Origin: CAWKGV01 sp963849305
Lineage (GTDB): Bacteria; Pseudomonadota; Alphaproteobacteria; Acetobacterales; Acetobacteraceae
Length of the DNA stretch: 64,000 bases
Direction: 5' to 3'
Assembly (NCBI GenBank): GCA_963849305.1
Contig: CAWKGV010000012.1
Location: 62,001 to 126,000 of the forward strand
Position numbers and translations under genes: made by a program. Every line of letters starts with the position of its first letter. The stretch's first letter is position 1. The notes under the pieces were generated by a model, which was given only the letters and a program-made list of their open reading frames with translations, did no database searches and was not told where the DNA came from. Below, in pieces: positions 10,320 to 17,880 of the stretch.

Positions 10320-11006
10320 ATGACTGAGGATTTCACACCACGCCTTGATATCTTGCCGGCGCCGCAACGGCGACTTTGGGACGAGCTAGCCGCCGTGCCT
10401 GCGGAGTTCGTGCTCTACGGCGGCACTGCGATCGCGCTGCATCTCGGCCATCGCCAGTCCATGGACTTCGACTTTTTCGGCAGCCAGCTTTTCGACCCGG
10501 CAAAACTCGGAGCGGACATTCCTTTCATGGCGGCGGCGACGATCACGCAGCGCGAGCCGAACACGCTAGGCGGCATCGTTGATCGCGGCGGCCCGGTGCG
10601 GCTGTCGTTTTTCGGTCTGCCGGGCATTCCCCACCTTGCGCCGCCGCGCGTCGCACCTGACAACCGATTGCAGGTGGCCTCCTTGCTCGACCTCGCCGGG
10701 ACAAAAGCATCCGTAGTGCAGCAGCGCGCCGAAGCCAAAGACTATCGCGACCTCGACGCCATTCTGCGCGACGGGGGCATCGACCTTCCCACCGCATTGG
10801 CGGCGGCGAAGGCCATTTATGGAACGCAGTTCAATCCGCAAATCACCCTAAAGGCGCTGTCTTACTTTGCGGACGGCGACTTGCCCCGCCTTGCGAAGAC
10901 CACGAAAGATCGCCTCGCTCAAGCGGCGCGCGAAGTCGATCTGGATCGGCTACCCACGATCGACCGGCCCGCGCCGCGCGGCGGCAGCAGAGGGCCTTCT
11001 CAATGA
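10320..11006 (+). CDS. AbiEii/AbiGii-type nucleotidyltransferase toxin-family protein
   Basis: The 228-residue protein carries the DNA-polymerase-beta-like nucleotidyltransferase signature of the AbiEii/MenT family: YGGTAIALHLGHRQSMDFDFF (residues about 33-53). The GGTA loop, the HR, and the DxD pair in MDFDFF are the metal/nucleotide-binding residues. A further conserved block is QVASLLDLAGTKASVVQQRAEAKDYRDLDAI, matching the family K..A...R...KDy.D. Family toxins nucleotidylate tRNA or other targets and usually come with an antitoxin gene. Here a 96-residue gene overlaps the 3' end by four bases (ATGA), instead of an AbiEi-like regulator upstream. Upstream is a TATAAT box. Function as a toxin is inferred from family only. 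Confidence 0.82.
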   Translation: MTEDFTPRLDILPAPQRRLWDELAAVPAEFVLYGGTAIALHLGHRQSMDFDFFGSQLFDPAKLGADIPFMAAATITQREPNTLGGIVDRGGPVRLSFFGLPGIPHLAPPRVAPDNRLQVASLLDLAGTKASVVQQRAEAKDYRDLDAILRDGGIDLPTALAAAKAIYGTQFNPQITLKALSYFADGDLPRLAKTTKDRLAQAAREVDLDRLPTIDRPAPRGGSRGPSQ

Positions 11007-11293
11007 AGCCGATTCCGCTCAACCCCGAGACGGAAGCGGTAGCCCGCCGCGTTGTCTGGTTCGAGGAACCCGGCGAGGCGCTTTCCGACCCCATCCGCTT
11101 CATGGCCTACGCGATGGCTTTGGCCACCCATGAGGACATGAAGGTGCTACGCCGCTATGTGTCGGATGCGGATTTTCGCGAAGCACTCGACGAGGCCCCG
11201 CCCGGCATTATCGACCCGCGCTCATGGGCCTACTGGAATTCCAAGATGGGTCGCTATCCGGCCCCGCCCCCGCCCAAGCGCACGTTCGGGTAA
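11003..11293 (+). CDS. Small protein paired with the AbiEii-like gene (possible antitoxin)
   Basis: A 96-residue acidic/Pro-rich protein starts at ATG 11003, overlapping the stop of the nucleotidyltransferase gene by four bases, so the two are translationally coupled. It has VARRVVWFEEPGEALSDPIRFMAYAMALATHEDMKVLRRYV, then REALDEAPPGIIDPRSWAYWNSKMGRYPAPPPPKR. I do not recognise a named domain and see no helix-turn-helix, so it is unlike the AbiEi transcriptional antitoxins. The tight pairing and small size suggest it neutralises or partners the nucleotidyltransferase. It could instead simply be a conserved accessory protein. Confidence 0.65.
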   Translation: MKPIPLNPETEAVARRVVWFEEPGEALSDPIRFMAYAMALATHEDMKVLRRYVSDADFREALDEAPPGIIDPRSWAYWNSKMGRYPAPPPPKRTFG

Positions 11294-11360
11294 ACTGCGT
11301 GCCTTGTCGACTGGCACGCGGGCTGACCCGAGGCCGTGTTTGCAATACGATCGGCATGCC

Positions 11361-11641
11361 ATGAGGCAAAACCCGCAAGACGATCCCGTGTTGACGCGCT
11401 TCCGCGCCGCCCTGGCGGACTTCTACGGCGAACGGTTGGAGCGCGCGGTGCGTTCCGCTCCCGCGCGCGGGGCAATGCGCGCGAGGATTCCGTTTACGAT
11501 GTCGCGGTGTTCCTGCGCGACATGGCCGACCGCTTCGCGGAGATGAACCGACTTGCCGACCTCGCGCCGGATTGCATGCGGCCCAAGCGACACGACAGCA
11601 GCATGGAAAACTGGCCGAGATTGGGCGCAGCTAGACCGTGA
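11361..11641 (+). pseudogene. Broken MNT-type minimal nucleotidyltransferase
   Basis: From ATG 11361 the N-terminus (DPVLTRFRAALADFYGERLERAV) looks like an MNT-domain protein of HEPN-MNT pairs. At about 11450 the frame shifts, and the continuing sequence in the next frame reads FRSRARGNAREDSVYDVAVFLRDMADRF. The family motif is FGSRARG...SDYDVAVF. Here the first catalytic Asp has become Val and the motif Gly has become Arg, besides the frame break. These substitutions cannot be sequencing indels, so this copy appears truly inactive. No intact HEPN partner is seen downstream. It marks a second nucleotidyltransferase module beside the AbiEii-like gene. Confidence 0.65.
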
Positions 11642-11671
11642 GCACGGCGATGGTTTCGAGGTCGGTGGCAT

Positions 11672-12265
11672 GAGGGCGCGGCCATTGAAGCAAGCCCTCT
11701 GACAAATCGGCCGGAGGTTGAAGACCTGGAGCGACGTATTGCCTCGGCGGATTCCAAACGCTGCTATCCGGATAGGGTGGCATTCGCCGCTGGCGATGAC
11801 CTACGCAGCTACAGTAACATACGAAGGAATATCAGAAGGATCGTCCGTTGGAAGCTTGAGACCTTCGTAAAGCGCAAAATTCGGCGGTTCACCGAATTTC
11901 CAATCGGTATTTCAGATGGCCGAGAAGCGGCGGTTGCCACAGCCCTGAACGCCGCCGCCACCAACCAGGGACGATCCTTGCGGCACTTCGGACGCTGGTT
12001 GATCTTCCGTGCATCGGTATACCCGTCGCCGCCGCTGTCCTTACGGCACTTGACCGATCTCGGTTTACCGTAATCGACAGACAAGCTGCAAGGCCCTCTC
12101 TGTGCCGTCGGTTACCGTTCCCGAAGGAGTATCTGCATGCGTTGCTTTTGCAAACAGCAAGCACGCCTTCTGGGCGTCTCACTTCGGAGCTATGATAGGG
12201 CATTGTGGCAACGAGGCAGCGAACTCGGTCGAAGCCGGAAACACTTGAAGCCTTGTATTTCTGAG
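11672..12265 (+). pseudogene. Remnant of an unidentified conserved protein
   Basis: No single frame covers this stretch, but protein-like sequence appears in consecutive frames. One frame reads RRIASADSKRCYPDRVAFAA and SYSNIRRNIRRIVRWKLETF (about 11730-11880). A second reads IGIPVAAAVLTALDRSRFTVIDRQA (about 12015-12090), which resembles the 'GVPVASAILT...RFTVID' segment of helix-hairpin-helix-like proteins. A third reads SLRSYDRALWQRGSELGRSRK (about 12178-12243). Together they look like one gene of about 190 codons broken by at least two indels. I do not know its function. Between 12266 and the acyl-CoA dehydrogenase start I see no further gene, only an imperfect GC-rich hairpin near 12388-12420. 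Confidence 0.4.
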
Positions 12266-12461
12266 CGGGCAAGTGACACCGTAGTCCCCATCTCCGGCAG
12301 AGCCACCAGCAGTGCCGGCGGCATTGAGTTGCGTCGGCTCTGGGCGATCGGGAACCGGCAAACAAGTTTAAAGACATCACAGCGGAAGCCGGTGGTTTGG
12401 CATTCTGCCACCCCGGCGGCTACCATCCTCCTCTGGCGGACGGGTAGCGGCGGAGAGGGTG

Positions 12462-13610
12462 ATGGCGTTCGAGACGTTCCGGTTTCATCCGGTCGAGCTG
12501 CCGCCCGAAGCGGAGGCGATGCGCGCGGAGGTGCGCGCTTTCCTCAATCAGCGCCGGGGGCTAATGAAAGACGCGCATGACGGGCGCAGCCAGGCTTTCA
12601 GCCGGGAGATGGCCGAGCATGGCTGGATCGGCATGACCTGGCCGAGAAAATACGGCGGCCACGAACGCAGCGCCTTCGAGCGGTACGTGGTGATCGAGGA
12701 GATGCTGGCCGCTGGAGCTCCCTTGGGCTTCCATTACACCGCCGACCGGCAGAGCGGGCCGAGCATCCTGCGCTGGGGCACCGAGGAGCAGAAGCAGTTC
12801 TTCTGCCCACAAATAGCGCGGGCAGAGATTTCCTTCTGCATCGGCATGAGCGAGCCCGATTCCGGCTCCGATCTCGCGGCCACGCGCACGCGGGCGGTCA
12901 AGGTGGACGGCGGCTACCGGATCAACGGCACCAAGCTGTGGACCTCCAACGCGCACCAGTCCGATTACATGATCCTGTTCTGCAAGATGGTGCAGGAGGG
13001 CCAGCAGGAAGTCGATCGGCACGCCGGCGCGACCCAGTTCCTGGTCGATCTCAAATCGCCCGGCATCGAGATCCGGCCGGTGATCAACCTGCTCGGCGAG
13101 CATCACTTCAACGAGGTGTTCCTGACCGACCTGTTCGTTCCGGACAACCGGCTGCTCGGCGAGGAAGGCAATGGCTGGCGGCAAGTGACCGGAGAGCTTG
13201 CCTTCGAGCGCAGCGCCCCCGACCGGTTCCTGGTGCTGTTCAAGCTGCTCAAGGAACTGGTGCGCGTCGCCGGCCCCACGCCCGACCGCCATACCGCCGC
13301 GGCGATCGGCAAGCTCGTCGCCCAGCTTGCCACCTTGCGCCGGATGTCGGTCTCAATCGCCGGAATGCTCCAGAGCGGCGAGCAGCCGCTGAACGAGGCG
13401 GCGATCGTGAAAGATCTCGGCACGCGCTACGAGCAGGACTTGCCCAATGTGGCGCGCACGCTGTTTCCCGCCGAGCCGGAGCTGGGGGCGGTCGATGCCT
13501 ACGTGTCGATCCTGGCGCGCGGCATCATGAACGCGCCGCGCCTCTCTATCCAGGGCGGGACGCGCGAGATCCTGCGCGGCATCATCGCCCGCGGGCTCGG
13601 GCTGCGCTGA
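12462..13610 (+). CDS. Acyl-CoA dehydrogenase, large partner of an adjacent pair
   Basis: The 382-residue protein (ATG 12462; the GTG just before it is an alternative) has the full acyl-CoA dehydrogenase layout. There is an N-terminal helical domain (ARKYGG-like WPRKYGGHERSAFERYVV), a beta domain with FCIGMSEPDSGSDLAATRTRAV and INGTKLWTSNAHQSDY (FAD and substrate contacts), and a C-terminal helical domain ending IQGGTREILRGIIARGLGL. The enzyme transfers electrons from an acyl-CoA to FAD and then to ETF. It is followed 16 bases later by a second, more divergent dehydrogenase gene. Such pairs are known to form heterotetramers acting on bulky substrates such as steroid side-chain CoA esters. Substrate not determinable from sequence. 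Confidence 0.9.
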   Translation: MAFETFRFHPVELPPEAEAMRAEVRAFLNQRRGLMKDAHDGRSQAFSREMAEHGWIGMTWPRKYGGHERSAFERYVVIEEMLAAGAPLGFHYTADRQSGPSILRWGTEEQKQFFCPQIARAEISFCIGMSEPDSGSDLAATRTRAVKVDGGYRINGTKLWTSNAHQSDYMILFCKMVQEGQQEVDRHAGATQFLVDLKSPGIEIRPVINLLGEHHFNEVFLTDLFVPDNRLLGEEGNGWRQVTGELAFERSAPDRFLVLFKLLKELVRVAGPTPDRHTAAAIGKLVAQLATLRRMSVSIAGMLQSGEQPLNEAAIVKDLGTRYEQDLPNVARTLFPAEPELGAVDAYVSILARGIMNAPRLSIQGGTREILRGIIARGLGLR

Positions 13611-13626
13611 GCGGAGGAGAGCGGCC

Positions 13627-14709
13627 ATGCCGATGCGCGACGAGACCCGCATGTTGCTCGACAGCATGAGCCGGCTGTTCGAGGACCGCTGCACCAAGGA
13701 GGTGATCGACCGCGCCGAGCGCGGCAGCTTCCCCGCCGAACTGTGGCGCGCGGTCGCCGAGACCGGCGTGCCGCTCGCGGCGATCCCCGAGACCGCCGGG
13801 GGATCGGATGCCGAGTGGTCGGACGTGTTTGCCGTGCTGCGCCTGGCCGGACGCTCGGCCGCGCCGATCCCACTGGCCGAGACGATGCTGGCGGCCTGGG
13901 TCGCGACCGCTTCCGGGTTGCCGGCCAGCGAAGGGCCGATGACCATAGCGCCGGTTCGCCCGGATGAGCGGCTGACCTTGGAGCGCGACGGGTCCGACTG
14001 GCGCCTGTCCGGACGCGCGACGCGCGTGCCCTGGGGCGCGCAGGCGAGCCGGATCGTGCTGCTGGCCGAAGCGCCGGGCGGGCAGATGATCGCCACCCTG
14101 GACGGCACCAACAACGTGCAAGTGGCGGCCGGGCGCAACATCGCCGGCGAGCCGCGCGACACGCTGAGCTTCCCCTCGGTGCGCCTCCCGGGGGGGGCCG
14201 TCGCGCCGGTGCATCAGGATGCCGACCGGGCGGCCGTTTACCGTCGCGGCGCGCTAGCCCGTGCCGTTGCGATGTCGGGCGCGCTGGAGCGCGCGCTCGA
14301 AACCGCCGTGAGCTACGCCCGGGAGCGCAAGCAGTTCGGCCGCCCGATCGCGAAGTTCCAGGCGATCCAGCAGCAGCTCGCGGTCATGGCCGGACAGGTG
14401 GCGGCCGCTGTGGCAGCCGCCAACGCGGGGATAGAGGCGCTCGGATCGGACGACCCGGAGATGGAGGAGTTCCTGATCGCGGTTGCCAAGACCCGCGTGG
14501 GCGAGGCTGCCACCCTTGCGGCAGAGATCGCGCATCAGGTGCATGGCGCGATCGGCTTCACCCAGGAATACGCGCTGCAACTCAGCACCCGCCGGCTGTG
14601 GTCGTGGCGTGACGAGTTCGGGCCGGAGGGCGAGTGGGCGGCACGCATAGGGGCGATCGTCTGTGCTCGCGGCGCCGAGGCGCTGTGGCCGACGCTAACC
14701 GCAGCCTAA
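13627..14709 (+). CDS. Acyl-CoA dehydrogenase, second partner of the pair
   Basis: The 360-residue protein starts at ATG 13627 after a GGAGGAGAG ribosome site. It has the dehydrogenase C-terminal helical domain: AVSYARERKQFGRPIAKFQAIQQQLA (residues about 225-250) and HQVHGAIGFTQEYALQLSTRRLWSWRDEFG (about 298-327). The N-terminal and beta domains are degenerate compared with the first enzyme, which fits the partner subunit of a heteromeric acyl-CoA dehydrogenase. It is tightly linked to the preceding gene and most likely co-translated. Which subunit carries the catalytic base and bound FAD was not resolved here. Confidence 0.88.
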   Translation: MPMRDETRMLLDSMSRLFEDRCTKEVIDRAERGSFPAELWRAVAETGVPLAAIPETAGGSDAEWSDVFAVLRLAGRSAAPIPLAETMLAAWVATASGLPASEGPMTIAPVRPDERLTLERDGSDWRLSGRATRVPWGAQASRIVLLAEAPGGQMIATLDGTNNVQVAAGRNIAGEPRDTLSFPSVRLPGGAVAPVHQDADRAAVYRRGALARAVAMSGALERALETAVSYARERKQFGRPIAKFQAIQQQLAVMAGQVAAAVAAANAGIEALGSDDPEMEEFLIAVAKTRVGEAATLAAEIAHQVHGAIGFTQEYALQLSTRRLWSWRDEFGPEGEWAARIGAIVCARGAEALWPTLTAA

Positions 14710-14894
14710 ACCAAATCGCGGCTAGGCTGGTTGGCACCATCGGTGTCCCCGTGTACTCGGGCTCGTGATGCGGATATCCAGGCGATCGCTCATCGGGGTT
14801 GTTGCCGGACGGGCGATCTGCGCCCCGGCTTCGGCCGACCCATCACTCAGCGGGGCCTCCCTGCTGACCCGACCGAGAGCTGGGAGCAGCCGGG

Positions 14895-15245
14895 CTTTGG
14901 TCGACACCGACGTACCTCGCCAAGCTCCTGGTCCACATCGTCGTGGCCTATCAGGGGGTAGATAACCACCTGCTCGATAGCAAGACTGCAAAGGCCATGC
15001 TTACGCCGCAGAACAATGGTCCCTACGGGCTGGGCGGGGCCGTCAGCGGATCGGGCCGCGGCCTCGTCCTGATGAAGCGGGGGCAGAACGTCGGCTACCA
15101 GGGCTACATGCTGACCTTTCCCGAGACCGGCCAGGGAATGGTGGTGATGACCGGTTCCAACAACGGCAGCACGCTGGCTGCTGCCCTCCTTCATCGAGCC
15201 GCCGCCGTCTGTCGCTGGCCGCCGCTCCGCAGGTTGATGGACTAA
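14895..15245 (+). pseudogene. C-terminal remnant of a serine beta-lactamase-family hydrolase
   Basis: A frame open from about 14895 to 15245 encodes LWSTPTYLAKLLVHIV, LTPQNNGPYGLGGAVSGSG, and QGYMLTFPETGQGMVVMTGSNNG. These correspond to the C-terminal part of class C beta-lactamase/penicillin-binding-like serine hydrolases: the LWST.TDLAKL block, YGLG, and the H/N-G-x-x-x-F and VMTNSDNG blocks. The N-terminal two thirds, including the SxxK nucleophile and YxN motif, are absent. The 14710-14894 stretch shows no recognisable gene, although a short signal-like sequence begins near ATG 14765. The last 15 residues also look off-family. It is best read as a truncated, non-functional remnant. Confidence 0.65.
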
Positions 15246-15347
15246 CGAGCAACGTTGCGTTGCGCCGGCAAGCGTGGATGCCCTGACAGGACGGGCATGA
15301 CAGTGCATGATCCGGGGAAGACAAAACGTGACAGAGAGGAAACGTCC

Positions 15348-16589
15348 ATGCCGCCCATCATTACCCGCCGCGGCGCCCTTGGAACTGGGCTCGCCGCCAT
15401 TTCCGCCGCTGCCCTGCCCGGCCGGGCGCGCGCCCAGCAGAAGCCGATCCGCATCGGCGTGCTGACCGACATGAGCGGCCCCTATGCCGCCAACACTGGA
15501 CCGGGATCAGTGATGGCCTCGAAGATGGCGGTCGAGGATTTCACCAAGACGAACCCCGATATAAAAGTCGAACTGCTGTCCGCCGACATGCAGGACAAGC
15601 CGAATGTCGCGGTTTCGATCGCGACGAGTTGGCTGGACAACCAGGGCGTCGATCTGATCACGGACCTGCCGCTGTCCTCCGCCGCGCTCGCGGTGGGGCA
15701 CATGGTGGATCAGCGCGACAAGATGGCGATCTTCACCGGCGCCGCCTCGGCCGAGATCACCGGCAAGGCGTGCGGCCCGAACCATCTGCATTGGGTGCTT
15801 GATACCTGGTCAATGCCGCACGCAGTCGTGGACGCGACCGTGAAGGAAGGCGGCAAGACCTGGTTCTTCATCACCGCCGACTACACGTTCGGCCACTCCC
15901 TGGAGAGCGATTCGGCGAGCTTCGTCACCGCGGCCCGGGGCAAGGTGCTGGGTCAGGCGCTCACGCCGTTTCCCGGCACCACGGATTTCTCGGCCGCACT
16001 GGTGCAGGCGCGCGCGAGCGGGGCGAACGTGATCGGGCTCGCCAACGGCGGCGCCGATACGGTGAACTGCATCAAGCAGGCGGCCGAGTTCGGCATCATG
16101 CGCGGCGGCCAAAAAGTCGCGGCGCTGATTTTCCTGCTGCCCGATATCCACGGGGTCGGGTTGCAGGCAGCCCAGGGCGTGCTGCTGACCGACGCGTTCT
16201 ATTGGAACATGAACGATAGCACGCGCGCATTCGGCCACCGCTTCGCCCAGCGCATGGGCGGCGCGATGCCAAGCTCGGACCAGGCCGGACAGTACTCGGC
16301 GATCTCCAACTATCTGCAGGCGGTGGCGGCGATCGGCGTGGACCGCGCCAAGGCCAGCGGGCGGGCGGTGATCGCACAGATGCGGGCCAAGCCGATCGAG
16401 GATCCGCTGTTCGGGGAGATCCGCATCCGGATTGACGGCCAGGTGCTCCACAACATGTATCTGTTCCAGGTCAAATCGCCGGAGGAGTCGAAGGGGCCTT
16501 GGGATTACCTGATATTGAAGCGCGTCATCCCGGCCGACCAGGCATTCCGGCCGCTTGACGCGGGCGGCTGCCCGCTGGTGCATAGCTAG
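15348..16589 (+). CDS. Liv-type (branched-chain amino-acid family) ABC transporter substrate-binding protein
   Basis: ATG 15348 is preceded by GAGAGGA and gives a 413-residue precursor. The signal TRRGALGTGLAAISAAALPGRARAQQ has a twin-arginine pair and an AxA cleavage site. The mature part begins IRIGVLTDMSGPYAANTGPG, the LivJ/LivK-type opening, with AVEDF and the periplasmic-binding fold continuing through VLGQALTPFPGTTDFSAALVQA and a C-terminal DPLFGEIRIRIDGQV. Relatives bind amino acids, amides, urea or aromatic acids. No permease or ATPase genes accompany it; an MFS gene follows 25 bases later. An orphan binding protein working with a remote transporter is likely. Confidence 0.88.
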   Translation: MPPIITRRGALGTGLAAISAAALPGRARAQQKPIRIGVLTDMSGPYAANTGPGSVMASKMAVEDFTKTNPDIKVELLSADMQDKPNVAVSIATSWLDNQGVDLITDLPLSSAALAVGHMVDQRDKMAIFTGAASAEITGKACGPNHLHWVLDTWSMPHAVVDATVKEGGKTWFFITADYTFGHSLESDSASFVTAARGKVLGQALTPFPGTTDFSAALVQARASGANVIGLANGGADTVNCIKQAAEFGIMRGGQKVAALIFLLPDIHGVGLQAAQGVLLTDAFYWNMNDSTRAFGHRFAQRMGGAMPSSDQAGQYSAISNYLQAVAAIGVDRAKASGRAVIAQMRAKPIEDPLFGEIRIRIDGQVLHNMYLFQVKSPEESKGPWDYLILKRVIPADQAFRPLDAGGCPLVHS

Positions 16590-16614
16590 ACCGACACGAG
16601 CGGGACGAGGCTTG

Positions 16615-17853
16615 ATGGCACATCGAACGGAAAGCGGTCCCAGGGAGGCGAAGGCGCTCGCGTTGATCTGCGCCGCCCATTTGGTCAGCCACTTCCACTA
16701 TTTGGTGCTGATCCCGCTGTTTCCCTTGCTTAAGCACCGGATGGGCATCGGCTTCGTCGAGCTTGGCCTCGCGATCACCGTGTTCAACGTGGTGTCCGCC
16801 TTGACCCAGGCCCCAATGGGGTGGGTGGTGGACCGCTATGGCCCGCGACGAATGCTGATCGCGGGGCTGATGCTGTCCGGAGTGGCGTATGGCTCGCTGG
16901 CGCTGTTCCCGAGCTACCATTGGCTGCTCGGCGCCGCCGTGCTCGCAGGCACGGCCAACGCGGTCTATCACCCCTCCGACTACGCGATCCTGTCGGCGGC
17001 GATCGAGCCGAGCCGGGTTGGGCGCGCGTTCTCGTTGCACACCTTCTCGGGCTTCTTCGGCAGCGCCATCGCCCCGCCTGTGATGCTCGCGGTGAGCAGC
17101 GCGGCGGGGCTCCGCCCGGCGCTCGGCCTCGCGGGCCTGATCGGTCCGTTGGTCGCGCTGCCGCTATTGGCCGCCACCGGGCTCGACCGGGCCGTGGTCG
17201 CCGAGCGGGAAACGGTGCGCCAGGAATCGCGCGACGCCCCCGCGCCGGCATCCCTGCTCTCGCCCGCCATTCTCGGACTCACGCTGTTCTTCGCGCTGCT
17301 GAGCCTGTCCACAGGAGGCATCCAGAACTTCTCGGTGGTGGCGCTGGTCGCGCTGTACGGGGTGCAGCTATCGCTCGCCAACGCTGCGCTGAGCGGCTTC
17401 CTGTTCGCGACCGCGGTGGGCGTGCTCGCCGGCGGCTTCGTCGCCGACCTGACGCGCCGGCATGCCGAGGTTGCCGCGGCGGGATATGCCGGCGCGGCGG
17501 CGCTCACGTTCCTCGTAGGCTCCGTGTATCCGGGTGCCGCGCCGCTGGTCGCGGTGTTGGCGGCCGTTGGATTCCTGTCCGGCCTGATCATGCCCTCGCG
17601 GGATATGATGGTGCGCGCCGCGGCCCCGCCAGGCGCGTCGGGACGGGTCTTTGGGATTGTCACCACCGGGTTCAATATCGGCGGTGCGGTCGGCCCGATC
17701 ATAGCTGGATGGCTGATGGATCGCGGTGCGCCGCGCTGGGTGTTCTACAGCTCGGTGCTGTTCATGGGTTTGACAGTGGTGCTGGCGCTGGCGAGCGACT
17801 GGCGCGCACGCCGCCGCGGGCAGAGGGCGGGTATCGGCCTCACGCCGGCATAG
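16615..17853 (+). CDS. MFS transporter, fosmidomycin-resistance-like
   Basis: The 412-residue protein (ATG 16615) has about twelve hydrophobic helices. The loop between helices 2 and 3 has GWVVDRYGPRRMLIAGL, the major-facilitator motif A (GxxxDRxGxR), and NAVYHPSDYAILSA resembles the HPxDYAxL segment of fosmidomycin-resistance (Fsr)-type MFS proteins. A central cytoplasmic loop (ATGLDRAVVAERETV) separates the two six-helix halves, and the second half has FVADLTRRHAE as a repeated motif. It sits 25 bases after the Liv-type binding protein gene and likely shares its transcript. Export versus uptake and the substrate are unknown. Confidence 0.87.
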   Translation: MAHRTESGPREAKALALICAAHLVSHFHYLVLIPLFPLLKHRMGIGFVELGLAITVFNVVSALTQAPMGWVVDRYGPRRMLIAGLMLSGVAYGSLALFPSYHWLLGAAVLAGTANAVYHPSDYAILSAAIEPSRVGRAFSLHTFSGFFGSAIAPPVMLAVSSAAGLRPALGLAGLIGPLVALPLLAATGLDRAVVAERETVRQESRDAPAPASLLSPAILGLTLFFALLSLSTGGIQNFSVVALVALYGVQLSLANAALSGFLFATAVGVLAGGFVADLTRRHAEVAAAGYAGAAALTFLVGSVYPGAAPLVAVLAAVGFLSGLIMPSRDMMVRAAAPPGASGRVFGIVTTGFNIGGAVGPIIAGWLMDRGAPRWVFYSSVLFMGLTVVLALASDWRARRRGQRAGIGLTPA

Positions 17854-17880
17854 CCCGCTGACTAGGGCCGGTGGGGCACT

